NCBI RefSeq assembly: GCF_031143425.1 | Contig: NC_090441.1 | Location: 225,490,928-225,554,927 of the forward strand | Length of the DNA stretch: 64,000 nucleotides | From: Pleurodeles waltl | Lineage: Eukaryota; Chordata; Amphibia; Caudata; Salamandridae | Reading direction: 5' to 3' | Part shown: positions 1 through 10,251 of the stretch, piece by piece | Layout: each line of letters starts with the position of its first letter | How positions within the stretch are numbered: position 1 is the stretch's first letter | Notes under the pieces: generated by a model | What the model saw: only the letters and a program-made list of their open reading frames with translations | What the model was told of the DNA's origin: nothing | Databases searched by the model: none | Program-made: the position numbers and the translations under genes

Positions 1-737
1 GGTCCTTAAAGGAATAGCTTCAGGATATCTTGTGGCATGGTCCACTACCACCAAGATAAACCTATTGCCTGAAGCAGTAGGAGGGTCAAGGGGGCCAACT
101 ATGTCAACCCCTACCCTTTCAAAGGGAACCCCAACCACAGGCAGTGGGATAAGGGGTGCCTTTGGAGTGCCACCTGTCTTGCCACTGGCTTGACAGGTTT
201 CACAGGACTTGCAAAATTATTTTGTGTCCTCAGACATCCTAGGCCAATGAAACAGGGGAACAAGTCTGTCCCAAGTTTTCATTTGTCCTAGATGCCCAGC
301 TAAGGGAATGTCATGTGCCAGTGTTAGGAGGAACTTTCTGTACTCCTGAGGAATCACTAATCTCCTGGCAGGTCCAGGTTTAGGATCCCTATGCTCAGTG
401 TACAAGAGGTTGTCCTCCCAGTAAACTCTGTGAGCGTCACTGACATCCCCATTAGCCTGTTTGACAGCTTGCTGTCTGAGACCCTCTAATGTGGGACAGG
501 TTTGCTGTGCCACACTCAGCTCCTCTCTGGCAGGACCCCCTTCACCCAAAAGCTCAGCAGTGTCTGCTTCCAGCTCCTCTGGTGTAGGTTCTGCACAGGG
601 AGGGAATTCTTCTTCCTCAGAAGTAGAATCCACTGTAGAGGGAGGGATAGTAGGAAGTGGTTTGCTTCTATTAGCCCTAGCTTTAGGGAGCACTTGGTCC
701 ATTGTTCCAGGATCCAAGCTTCCCTGTCCTTTTTGGC
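1..737 (-). pseudogene. Retrotransposon integrase fragment (H2C2 zinc-binding domain plus start of catalytic core)
   Basis: Minus-strand frame lying -1 relative to the upstream gag-protease frame. It starts as an acidic linker (a run of glutamates near 600-620), followed by the integrase zinc-binding motif AHDIPLAGH and a CKSCETCQ cysteine pair. It then enters the integrase core with VDIVGPL and VVVDHATRYPEA, which supply the first catalytic aspartate region. A single in-frame stop (about 214-216) separates the two halves of the H2C2 finger. The rest of the core, including the later catalytic residues, lies beyond position 1. Integrase joins the cDNA copy to host DNA. The stop and the frame change mean this copy is not functional as it stands, although the frame change could be programmed rather than a lesion. 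Confidence 0.85.
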
Positions 738-2116
738 CTGAGCCCTTGTCAAAGCAAAAATATGCCCTGGGATGCCCAGCATTGCTGCATGGGCCTCCAA
801 CTCCACATCTGACCAAGCTGATGTCTCCAAATCATTCCCTAATAGACAGTCTACAGGTAAATCTGAAGCTACCACAACTTTCTTTGGACCAGTTACCCCC
901 CCCCAGTTGAGATTTACAACAGCCATGGGGTGGCTTTGTGTTATGTTGTGAGCATCGGTTACTTGGTACTGGTGTCCAAGTATGTGTTGTTCAGGGTGCA
1001 CCAGTTTCTCAATCACCATTGTGACACTGGCACCTGTGTCCCTGTAGGCCTGGACCTCAACACCATTTATTAGGGTTAGTTGCTTGTACTTCTCCAAGTT
1101 ATGGGGGCAAGCAACCAAAGTGGCTAAATCAATAGCCCCTTCAGAGACTAAAGTAGCCTCTGTGGTCTCCCTAATCAGACCAACCCCAACTAAATTACCA
1201 AAAGTGAGCCCAGCTACTCCCTTGGATTGGCTATTAGTAGGTTTGCTCCCACCACCACTGCTATTAGTAGGGACACTAGGTGTAGCAGTAGGGGTTGTAG
1301 TGGTAGGAGCTGTGGTGCCTTTCTTTGGACAACTGGGATCTGTTGTCCAATGGCCTTTTATTTTACATAAATAGCACCATGGTTTCTTTTCCTTGTTCTG
1401 ATTAAAGGAGGATTTGGACCCACCACCCCCACCAGAGTGTTTTTGTGGGCCTGATGAAGACTCATTTTTAGATTTGTCCCCACCCTTGTCTGAAGACTTA
1501 CCATCCTTCTTTTTGTTGCCATCTTTGTCACCCCCTGTATGAACTTTTCTGTTCACTCTTGTTCTGACCCATTTGTCTGCCTTCTTTCCCAATTCTTGGG
1601 GAGAGGTCAGATCAGAGTCCACCAAGTACTGGTGCAACAAATCAGACACACAATTATTAAGAATATGCTCTCTCAGGATCAAGTTATACAGGCTGTCATA
1701 ATCAGTAACTTTACTGCCATGTAACCACCCCTCCAAGGCCTTCACTGCCTGGTCAATGAAATCAACCCAGTCTTGTGAAGACTCCTTTTTGGTCTCTCTG
1801 AACTTTATCCTGTACTGTTCAGTGGTTAAGCCATAACCATCCAGGAGTGCATTCTTAAGAACTTGGAAATTATTAGCATCATTTTCTTTCACAGTAAGGA
1901 GCCTATCCCTACCTTTTCCACTAAATGATAGCCATAGGATAGCAGCCCACTGCCTTTGAGGGACATCCTGTACAACACAGGCCCTCTCAAGTGCAGCAAA
2001 CCACTTGTTAATGTCATCCCCCTCCTTATAAGGGGGAACTATCTTGTGCAGATTCCTGGAATCATGCTCTTTTGCAGGATGACTATGGGGAATACTGCTG
2101 CTGCCACCATGGGTAT
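738..2116 (-). pseudogene. 5'-truncated gag-protease of LTR retrotransposon
   Basis: This uninterrupted minus-strand frame encodes the gag core (from THGGSSSIPHS at the LTR junction through VPPYKEGDDINKWF), a basic Lys/Gly-rich linker, and a zinc knuckle (CYLCKIKGHWTTDPSC, about 1329-1380). It continues into a retropepsin-type protease with DTGAS (about 1028-1042) and a DCLLGNDL motif (about 829-852). The knuckle spacing is C-X2-C-X4-H-X6-C, not the usual X4 before the last cysteine. It aligns closely with residues 190-640 of the second gag in this window (48012-50669), but the N-terminal ~190 residues are absent because the LTR end sits directly before this point. Gag forms the particle and protease matures it. 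Confidence 0.88.
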
Positions 2117-5110
2117 TGTAGGAGGCTGGACTGGCTTGTAGTGAGTACCAAGGGGTACTTGCACCTTGCACCAGGCCCAGTTATCCCTTATTAGTGTATA
2201 GGGTGTCTAGCAGCTTAGGCTGATAGATAATGGTAGCTTAGCAGAGCAGCTTAGGCTGAACTAGGAGACGTGTGAAGCTACTACAGTACCACTTAGTGTC
2301 ATATGCACAATATCATAAGAAAACACAATACACAGTTATACTAAAAATAAAGGTACTTTATTTTTATGACAATATGCCAAAGTATCTTAGAGTGTACCCT
2401 CAGTGAGAGGATAGGAAATATACACAAGATATATATACACAATAGCAAAAATATGCAGTATAGTCTTAGAAAACAGTGCAAACAATGTATAGTTACAATA
2501 GGATGCAATGGGGAAACATAGGGATAGGGGCAACACAAACCATATACTCCAGAAGTGGAATGCGAACCACGAATGGACCCCAAACCTATGTGACCTTGGA
2601 GAGGGTCGCTGGGACTATTAGAAAATAGTGAGAGTTAGCAAAATAACCCTCCCCAAGACCCTGAAAAGTGAGTGCAAAGTGCACTAAAGTTCCCCTAAGG
2701 ACAAAAGAGTCGTGTTAGAGGAATAATGCAGGAAAGACACAAACCAGCAATGCAACAACTGTGGATTTCCAATCTAGGGTACCTGTGGAACAAGGGGACC
2801 AAGTCCAAAAGTCACAAGCAAGTCGGAGATGGGCAGATGCCCAGGAAATGCCAGCTGCGGGTTCAAAGAAGCTTCGACTGGACAGAAGAAGCTGAGGTTT
2901 CTGCAGAAACAAAAAGGGCTAGAGACTTCCCCTTTGGTGGACGGATCCATCTCGCCTTGGAGAGTCGTGCAGAAGTGTTTTCCCGCCGGAAAGACGCCAA
3001 CAAGCCTTGCTACACGCAAATCGTGCGTTTAGCGTTTTTGGACGCTGCTGGGGCCCAGAAGGGACCAGGAGGTCGCAAATTGGACCTGCAGAGAGAAGGG
3101 ACGTCGAGCAAGACAAAGACCCCTCACTGAAGCAGGTAGCACCCGGAGAAGTGCCAGAAACAGGCACTACGAGGATGCGTGAAACGGTGCTCGCCGAAGT
3201 TGCACAAAGGAGTCCCACGTCGCCGGAGACCAACTTAGAAAGTCGTGCAATGCAGGTTAGAGTGCTGTGGACCCAGGCTTGGCTGTGCACGAAGGATTTC
3301 CGCCGGAAGTGCACAGGGGCGGAGTAGCTGCAAAGTTGCGGTTCCCAGCAATGCAGCCCAGCGAGGTGAGGCAAGGACTTACCTCCACCAAACTTGGGCT
3401 GAAGAGTCACTGGACTGTGGGGGTCACTTGGACAGCGTCGCTGGATTCGAGGGACCTCGCTCGTCGTGCTGAGAGGAGACCCAAGGGACCGGTAATGCAG
3501 CTTTTTGGTGCCTGCGGTTGCAGGGGGAAGATTCCGTCGACCCACGGGAGATTTCTTCGGAGCTTCTGGTGCAGAGAGGAGGCAGGCTACCCCCACAGCA
3601 TGCACAAGCAGGAAAACAGTCGAGAAGGCGGCAGGATCAGCGTTACAGAGTTGCAGTAGTCGTCTTTGCTACTATGTTGCAGGTTTGCAGGCTTCCAGCG
3701 CGGTCAGCGGTCGATTCCTTATCAGAAGGTGAAGAGGGAGATGCAGAGGAACTCGGCTGAGCTCATGCATTCGTTATCTAAAGTTTCCCCAGAGACAGAG
3801 ACCCTAAATAGCCAGAAAAGAGGGTTTGGCTACCTAGGAGAGAGGATAGGCTACTAACACCTGAAGGAGCCTATCAGCAGGAGTCTCTGACGTCACCTGG
3901 TGGCACTGGCCACTCAGAGCAGTCCAGTGTGCCAGCAGCACCTCTGTTTCCAAGATGGCAGAGGTCTGGAGCACACTGGAGGAGCTCTGGACACCTCCCA
4001 GGGGAGGTGCAGGTCAGGGGAGTGGTCACTCCCCTTTCCTTTGTCCAGTTTCGCGCCAGAGCAGGGGCTAAGGGGTCCCTGAACCGGTGTAGACTGGCTT
4101 ATGCAGAATTGGGCACATCTGTGCCCAACAAAGCATTTCCAGAGGCTGGGGGAGGCTACTCCTCCCCTGCCTTCACACCATTTTCCAAAGGGAGAGGGTG
4201 TCACACCCTCTCTCAGAGGAAGTTCTTTGTTCTGCCATCCTGGGCCAGGCCTGGCTGGACCCCAGGAGGGCAGCTGCCTGTCTGAGGGGTTGGCAGCAGC
4301 AGCAGCTGCGGTGAAACCCCAGGAAGGGCAGTTTGGCAGTACCAGGGTCTGTGCTACAGACCACTGGGATCATGGGATTGTGCCAACTATGCCAGGATGG
4401 TATAGAGGGGGCAATTCCATGATCATAGACATGTTACATGGCCATATTCGGAGTTACCATGGTGAAGCTACATATAGGTAGTGACCTATATGTAGTGCAC
4501 GCGTGTAATGGTGTCCCCGCACTCACAAAGTTCAGGGAATTGGCTCTGAACAATGTGGGGGCACCTTGGCTAGTGCCAGGGTGCCCTCACACTAAGTAAC
4601 TTTGCACCCAACCTTTACCAGGTAAAGGTTAGACATATAGGTGACTTATAAGTTACTTAAGTGCAGTGTAAAATGGCTGTGAAATAATGTGGACGTTATT
4701 TCACTCAGGCTGCAGCGGCAGGCCTGTGTAAGAATTGTCAGAGCTCCCTATGGGTGGCAAAAGAAATGCTGCAGCCCATAGGGATCTCCTGGAACCCCAA
4801 TACCCTGGGTACCTCAGTACCATATACTAGGGAATTATAAGGGTGTTCCAGTAAGCCAATGTAAATTGGTAAAAATGGTCACTAGCCTGTTAGTGACAAT
4901 TTGGAAAGAAATGAGAGAGCATAACCACTGAGGTTCTGATTAGCAGAGCCTCAGTGAGACAGTTAGTCACTACACAGGTAACACATTCAGGCACACTTAT
5001 GAGCACTGGGGCCCTGGGTTACCAGGGTCCCAGTGACACATACAACTAAAACAACATATATACAGTGAAAAATGGGGGTAACATGCCAGGCAAGATGGTA
5101 CTTTCCTACA
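2117..5110 (-). repeat. Gypsy-type LTR, subfamily I (TGTAGGAAAGTACC... U3 end)
   Basis: On the + strand it begins TGTAGGAGGCTGG and ends GGTACTTTCCTACA, so the sense (minus) LTR has TG...CA termini. It is 2994 bp. Body and 3' end match all other LTRs in the window. The U3 end matches the solo LTR at 18988-21830, not the TGTGAGAAGG subfamily. Flanking pentamers (ggtat left, agttt right) differ, so this is not a simple solo LTR. Small ORFs inside it are LTR noise. Confidence 0.9.
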
Positions 5111-6399
5111 AGTTTCCACTGCTCCATGGCCTCTTGGTGGTGTGCTTGCTGCATCCTCTGACTCTGCTCCAGGGTGGATACTATCTGGGCCAGTCTGTCC
5201 AGGGTATGGTGATATGCTCCCAGGACCTCAGAGATCACATCATGGGGTGCAACATCCATCCTGTGGCCTCCCCCCTGGACCAGGGATGCCCTCCCACTGG
5301 GCCTAGCCCCCTGTGCCTGTGTCCCCTGCACAGGTCTGGTGGTACCACTTGTACTGGGGCCATCGCCTTCCTGCCTGTTGGTAGGGGGTGACTGTGGCCA
5401 CTGTACTTGTGTTCCACCAGTCTGTGGCCTAGATACACAGGTGTGGGGATGGTTGCCCTGGGCTGATGTTGTTGACTGGGTGGTAGGGGTGTCAGTCGTA
5501 TCCTGGGTGGGGCTGCTGGATGGTGACAGTCCAGGACTGTGTGAGGGGCCAGGGAGATTGTCAGTGTCCAGGGTTCCATCGCCAGTGTCCTGGGAGGTGC
5601 CTCTGTCTCCCTGCGGGGCACTGCCACTCCTTGTCCTGTCCGTCAGGGTGGCATGGATGGTGGTGCCTGTTGGGAGGAATGGACATGTCTGTTACATTAG
5701 CATGGTCGGATGGGGTGCACAGGCCTGGGCGGTTTTGTGCAGGTTACACACTTTGGGGCCATGCAGGATGTTTTTGTGAGGTCAGCTTTGCTTTTTGCTT
5801 AGGATGTGGAAGTGCATTGTGGGTGCTGTAGGTATTGGGTTTCCTTGCAGGGGTGCACAGGGGGAGGGGTGCGGGCCTGTTAGTGGGTTTGTGGGCATGC
5901 CGGGGGACTGGATTAAGTGCTTGTGGCCTGGGTGGGGTTGTGGTCCTGGTGGTAGTTGGAAGGGTGGGGTGGTGCATGCATTCCAGGTCTGATGGATATG
6001 GGGTAATTGTAGATGACTTACCAGAATCCATTCCTCTAATGAGTCCAGTGAGTCCCTCAGGGTGCAGGATGGCCAGTACCTTTTCCTCCCAGTCAGTGTA
6101 GTCGGATGGTGTTGGTGGAGGTCCTCCACCATTCTTCTGGACACCAATGTGGTGCCTGGACGCCGTGGACCTGACCTTCCCATGCAGGTCATTCCATTTC
6201 TTGTGGATGTCGTCCTAGGTGTGTGGATGGTGTCCCACTGCATTGACCCTGTTGACTATTTTCTGCCATAGCCCCATCTTCCTGGCGATGGGTGTGTGCT
6301 AGACCTGTGCCCAGAATAGTTGTGGCTCGACCTTCAGGATCTCATCCACCATGGTCCTTAGCTCCCTTTCTGTGAAGCGTGGGTGTGTGGGGGTGCCAT
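5111..6399 (-). pseudogene. Harbinger Myb/SANT-like DNA-binding protein, two exons, decayed and truncated
   Basis: Exon 1 (6399 to 6022) encodes a Myb/SANT-like domain: FTERELRTMVDEILKVEPQLF, then LWQKIVNRVNAVGHHP and DDIHKKWNDLHGKV, a tri-helical trihelix-like pattern. Two in-frame stops and a frameshift near the start break it. Exon 1 ends at a canonical donor (gtaagt at 6021) and exon 2 resumes after a canonical acceptor (cccaacag ending at 5667), giving a 355-bp intron. Exon 2 (5666 to 5111) is Ser/Thr/Pro/Gln-rich, then helical (DVISEVLGAYHHTLDRLAQI, QRMQQAHHQEAMEQWKL), a typical C-terminal dimerisation or transposase-interaction region. It is cut by the LTR at 5110. In Harbinger transposons this protein brings the transposase to the nucleus and the terminal repeats. 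Confidence 0.75.
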
Positions 6400-6935
6400 G
6401 GTGAGTGTTGTGAATGGTGTCTTGTGTGGATCTAAGTGAGGGTGCTCTTGTGTGGTTGGGTGTAGGTATCGTGGATTGTGGCGTTCGGTGTCTACTTCTG
6501 GTGTTCTCTGTATTAGTTTGCCTACTTTTGTTGCAAAGCATCGTGGTGTGTGTCTGTGAGTGTTTTATAGTCTTGTGGATGTGTGTCAGGTGTGTGGCTT
6601 TCAAAGTTATCCAATGTATGCATTTCTTGCTGTTGGGTCCACTTGCCGCCCGTGGGGGTCTGCACCACCAATGGTCATTCCGATTCCACTGACCGCCACT
6701 GTGATTTGTGCTTCATTATTTGAAGAGCGGGGTGTTTGTGTGCTCGGCGGTGTGGGAGGTCCAGCATTTTCGCCGAGAAGGTCCTGGCGGTGACTGGTGG
6801 CAGGGTGATTTTTGTCGGATTGATATTTTTGCATCATTATATGGCGGGTTTCTGTTCAACGCCAATGGCAGTCTTCTGTACGCCGTTGCCTCGGCGGTCG
6901 ACGGTGTTTTCTACCAGGTGCATAATAAGGGACTA
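5111..6935 (-). mobile_element. PIF/Harbinger DNA transposon fragment (Myb-like gene end)
   Basis: Contains the Myb/SANT-like accessory gene typical of Harbinger transposons on the minus strand, then a GT-rich noncoding end (about 6400-6935). The right edge near 6925-6935 reads cataataaggga, a degraded version of the cataatgagggcc terminus seen at 41841-41853. The left side is cut by the LTR retrotransposon at 5110. No transposase is present on this side. Confidence 0.7.
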
Positions 6936-6956
6936 CATATCAATATTTTTTGGCCT

Positions 6957-7258
6957 TAAATCTTTCTGAAACTACTGAACAGGTTTGCACCACATCACAA
7001 AAAGCGTAATCTGTGTAACAGAATCTAGCATCGTGCCAAATTTGGTGTTGTTCAGTTCATTGGTTCAGGCTGTAGGCGTGTCTAAAGGTCCTATGGAAAT
7101 ATTAATGGGGAAAATGCATTCTGGGACCCCCCATTTTCTCAGCCCCCACCTTACAAATCACCCCTAAAAGTTCTCGACAGAAGCTAAACTGAGCAAAGTA
7201 TACGTTTTGAAAGTTTTGTGAAGATTCGTTAAGGGGCGCCAAAGTTATAGGCACAACA
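6957..7258. repeat. Diverged ~300-bp repeat, copy 1 of 2
   Basis: Shares blocks with 8033-8312: aaactactgaac, ccaa.tttggtgt, tcaggctgtag/cgggctgtag, tctatggaaatta, ctcggctcccac/ctcagcccccac and gtgaagattcgt.aag.ggcg. Allowing for the MITE inserted just after it, the two copies are about 444 bp apart, suggesting an old tandem duplication. No coding potential seen. Confidence 0.7.
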
Positions 7259-7283
7259 AAAGTGCTCTTTCTCTAGAAACTAA

Positions 7284-7912
7284 GGGCCTCATTCCGACCC
7301 GGACGGGCGGCGGACGCCGCCCGCCGGGCGGAAACCGCCCAAACACCGCCCCGCGGTCAGAAGACCGCGGGGGGCATTTCAACTTTCCCGCTGGGCCGGC
7401 GGGCGATCTGCAAAAGATCGCCCGCCGGCCCAGCGGGAAAGCGCCTTCCACGAGGATGCCGGCTCCGAATGGAGCCGGCGGAGTGGAAGGTGTGCGACGG
7501 GTGCTGTGGCACCCGTCGCGCTTTTCAGTGTCTGCTAAGCAGACACTGTAAAGCAATGTGGGGCCCTGTTAGGGGGCCCCTGCAGTGCCCATGCCATTGG
7601 CATGGGCACTGCAGGGGCCCCCAGGGGCCCCACGACACCCGTTCCCGCCAGCCAGGTTCTGGCGGTGTAAACCGCCAGAACCAGGCTGGCGGGAAGGGGG
7701 TCGGAATCCCCATGGCGGCGCAGCTTGCTGCGCCGCCATGGAGGATTCCCATGGGCAGCGGGAAACCGGCGGGAGACCGCTGGTTTCCCGTTTCTGACCG
7801 CGGCGTTACCGCCGCGGTCAGAATGCCCATGAATGCACCGCCAGCCTGTTGGCGGTGCATTCGCTGCCCTCGGCCCTGGCGGATTCAATCCGCCAGGGTC
7901 AGAATGAGGGCC
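7284..7912. mobile_element. Harbinger-type MITE composed of consecutive hairpins
   Basis: Terminal inverted repeats GGGCCTCATTCCGACCC (left) and, read inward from the right, GGCCCTCATTCTGACCC, flanked by the trinucleotide TAA on both sides (7281-7283 and 7913-7915), the TSD type of PIF/Harbinger. The 629-bp interior is strongly GC-rich and resolves into at least 13 back-to-back perfect or near-perfect hairpins with mostly 3-4 nt loops. The longest are 7384-7440 (~26 bp stem), 7572-7622 (23 bp stem within a further outer stem), 7642-7695 (~25 bp with one mismatch), 7710-7741 and 7830-7862. It encodes nothing. The termini resemble the Harbinger end at 41841-41853. Confidence 0.9.
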
Positions 7913-8032
7913 TAAGTCCTCATTACAACTACCTATAATATATATGTATTAAAGTTTCAACAGCCAATCAGATATCAGCAGGAGTATTTGCCAAGTCATC
8001 AAGACATTAGACATGCAAAATTGGATTTCCTT

Positions 8033-8312
8033 TATTATCTCTTAAACTACTGAACTGATGTATACCAAACATGATAAAAGGTGATCTGGGGACCAAATGT
8101 TAGCTTTCTGCCAACTTTGGTGTAATTCCGTCCAGTGGTTCGGGCTGTAGAGATGTCTATGGAAATTAACATGGGAAACAAATGTTTTTGACCTGCACTT
8201 TTTCTCGGCTCCCACTTGATGGATCATCACAAAAGTTTGCATACACAATAAGACCCAACTTTACACTTTTTCTGAAAAATTCTGTGAAGATTCGTCAAGT
8301 GGCGGCATATTT
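8033..8312. repeat. Diverged ~300-bp repeat, copy 2 of 2
   Basis: Homologous to 6957-7258 (see that entry) and on the same strand. It is followed by a different unit (ggatgggctggggcccag), so the tandem structure does not continue to the right. Confidence 0.7.
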
Positions 8313-8399
8313 GATTTCTGCCTTTGGGATGGGCTGGGGCCCAGAGGCTGCCCCCAAAAAGAAGAAACTATAGGTGGAAGTGCAATTTTGCTTCCCTAC

Positions 8400-8760
8400 G
8401 ATATCGAGAGGGGGTTCAGGACCCAATCCTTGGGCCCGTGATGTTGAGAGATGAGGGGGTGCTGTCGCACTCCCTCTGTGGCAGTGCAAAGGGGGCACAG
8501 GACCCCATCCTTGGGCCCCAAAGATGATGAAGGTGAGGGAGCTCAGTCACATCCCCGCATTGGTGGAAGGGGCCTAGGACCCCATCCCTAGGCCCTGTAA
8601 GGAATGCCAGAGTGGGAAAGTATTGTCACTTTCAATGGAGGGGGCCAATCCTGGGCCCTGAGAAGACAACAAGCTGAGGAAGCGCCATCACACTCCCCTC
8701 TGGAGGAGAGGAGGGGAATCCAGGACCCCATCCCTGAGCCCCAAGGTATCCGCACTGGAC
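8400..8760. repeat. Degenerate minisatellite, ~70-85 bp period
   Basis: The phrase caggacccCatcc(t/c)tgggccc recurs near 8416, 8500, 8574 and 8722, with a partial copy near 8644. Spacings are about 70-84 bp. Each is followed by a variant of ...gagggagtgc...cactcccctctg.ggag. Units are diverged, so the array is old. Open frames across it on both strands are by-products of the GC-rich repeat. Confidence 0.65.
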
Positions 8761-10231
8761 CAGGAAGGCCGACTGAGCAGACCCAAGTGATGGTGCTGGC
8801 TCTCATCAGTCACACACCAGCGTGGTACCCAGGTGGCAAGCCACCGATAGCTTCTGAGGGTGGGTTTCCCGAGCTGATCTCCATTTAAGAAAATCATGCA
8901 GCAATAAAACCACAGCGCAAGGCTGCCATTAGGAACATATAAACAAAGGAATGCACAGTGGCTCTCCCCAAAACAGTGGGAGAGCCGCTTATCTGATATG
9001 TATGCTCCCAGAGGAGGGTCCCATAATGCCCTGCTGGGCCTGGCCGCATCCATTGTATTAAATTCCTTTGTTTTAGCATTGTGGTGACCCCAGGGGGACG
9101 GGTTACCATCAATGGAAAGCACATGGACAGGGGGAGCGGCCGGAGCAGTACAGCCTCCCTCATCAAGATGCTTTGTGTCCTCAACCTAAGTAGGGTAGAA
9201 CTGTACAATGATAACCCCTTGAGGGTTTTATTAGGTTTTCAAGCAGTCCCTAGGCTGGAGCTTTTGCTCAACTGGGAATGCTAAGCCTCCTAGGGGCCGA
9301 GAGTATAGCTACAGTGATTGTGGTCTACAGTGACATAATTAAAGTCTTTATGTTGGCAGACACTCTCTATGGGTGAAGGGTTGTCATTACACATCCTTTA
9401 AGAACCTGTGCAGCATTATGCTGAATGTTTTAATGTTGACTATGAGAACACAGTGTGAAAGTCTATAATTACAAAAGGATGTAATTATTAAATTGTGTAA
9501 TTCATGCTAATGGTAATCTTAATAGCATACAACAGTCGAACATGCCTCTAACATATGTTTGCAACTGCTCTATTTGAATAATGAGACTGACATCCACTTG
9601 TGATCGAAGTAGATATGCTTTATTGTCAGTATTAAGTGCTCTCACTACAAGTTATACTCAGATGTAGCATATTTAATACACATGAATACTTTTGACGTAG
9701 TTTGTTGGTCTAAAGCTCCCTGTGGGAGAGACAAGAACGGTTACACAATGTCACACAGAAGTATTGCCATCAGCATGTGTATTTTTGTAAATAATCTTGA
9801 GTAGTGTGTGTGTAATAAATTTACTTTTTACTTTTTCAAGAAGAAAAACACAGACTGGACAATCATTTATTGAGTGTTATTATTGTGTACTTGAGAATGG
9901 TGATTACCAGCCCACACCACCTCCTCTGAGTACGCCTTGGACTGCTCTGCAATGCTACCATATGAGAGTCATGCACTACAATAGGGCGTTTGGTTCCCAG
10001 TGGAGGACAAATGTGGACCCATTACTTGTGTAGGCCACATAGCTAATGACCTATTTTCTAACAAATATCAATGCTGCACATTTCTAATCCAAAGTATTAC
10101 TTCATTTGCAAGTGATTCTGCATCTTCATTAATGTGTCTGTTTGATTGCAATTCGGGAACTTTAGTCAGGTAAATTTCTCTCTAGACAAAGATGCATAGG
10201 TGGGGAAGTGGCTTGCATATGCAAGAGTTGC
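8761..10231. other. No recognisable gene
   Basis: Mixed unique-looking or old repetitive DNA. The longest plus-strand frame (9797-10033) has no recognisable domain and is embedded in AT-rich DNA. I see no confident element ends here. Confidence 0.4.
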
Positions 10232-10251
10232 AAATGGTGGTTGGCCTATTC
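10232..10251. repeat. L1 target-site duplication, left copy
   Basis: Twenty bases (aaatggtggttggc then ctattc) that recur at 17784-17803 with one mismatch (gtattc). They exactly bracket the L1 element. Confidence 0.88.

Larger units (their letters stand above)
1..5110 (-). mobile_element. Partial Ty3/gypsy LTR retrotransposon with gag-PR-INT order (Gmr1-like), running off the left edge
   Basis: On the minus strand this reads LTR (5110 to 2117), then gag, aspartic protease, and directly an integrase zinc-binding domain and the start of the integrase core, cut by the window edge. No reverse transcriptase lies between protease and integrase, although ordinary Ty3/gypsy elements place RT-RNaseH there. 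Gmr1-like deuterostome gypsy elements are known to have the Ty1/copia-like order PR-INT-RT, so that is the preferred identity. An ordinary gypsy element with RT deleted is the alternative. The leader and about the first 190 gag codons are missing: the exact LTR terminus abuts gag. The element interrupts a Harbinger fragment at 5110/5111. Confidence 0.85.

Noticed and set aside
461..910. Plus-strand 149-codon frame overlapping the retrotransposon
   Set aside because: Antisense shadow of the protease/integrase linker on the minus strand.
2700..4480. Multiple overlapping open frames of 60-230 codons on both strands inside the LTRs (also at 19600-21600, 35400-37170, 45400-47200, 51500-53300, 58100-59900 and 61300-63100)
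   Set aside because: They recur only because the LTR recurs, lie on both strands, lack domain features and are broken differently in each copy. They are noncoding LTR sequence.
2117..5110. Solo LTR
   Set aside because: Flanking pentamers ggtat and agttt do not match and the left side is gag of the same family.
7245..7915. Long open frames across the GC-rich hairpin element
   Set aside because: Stop-poor because of very high GC. Open on both strands with no coding signature. Explained by the palindromic MITE.
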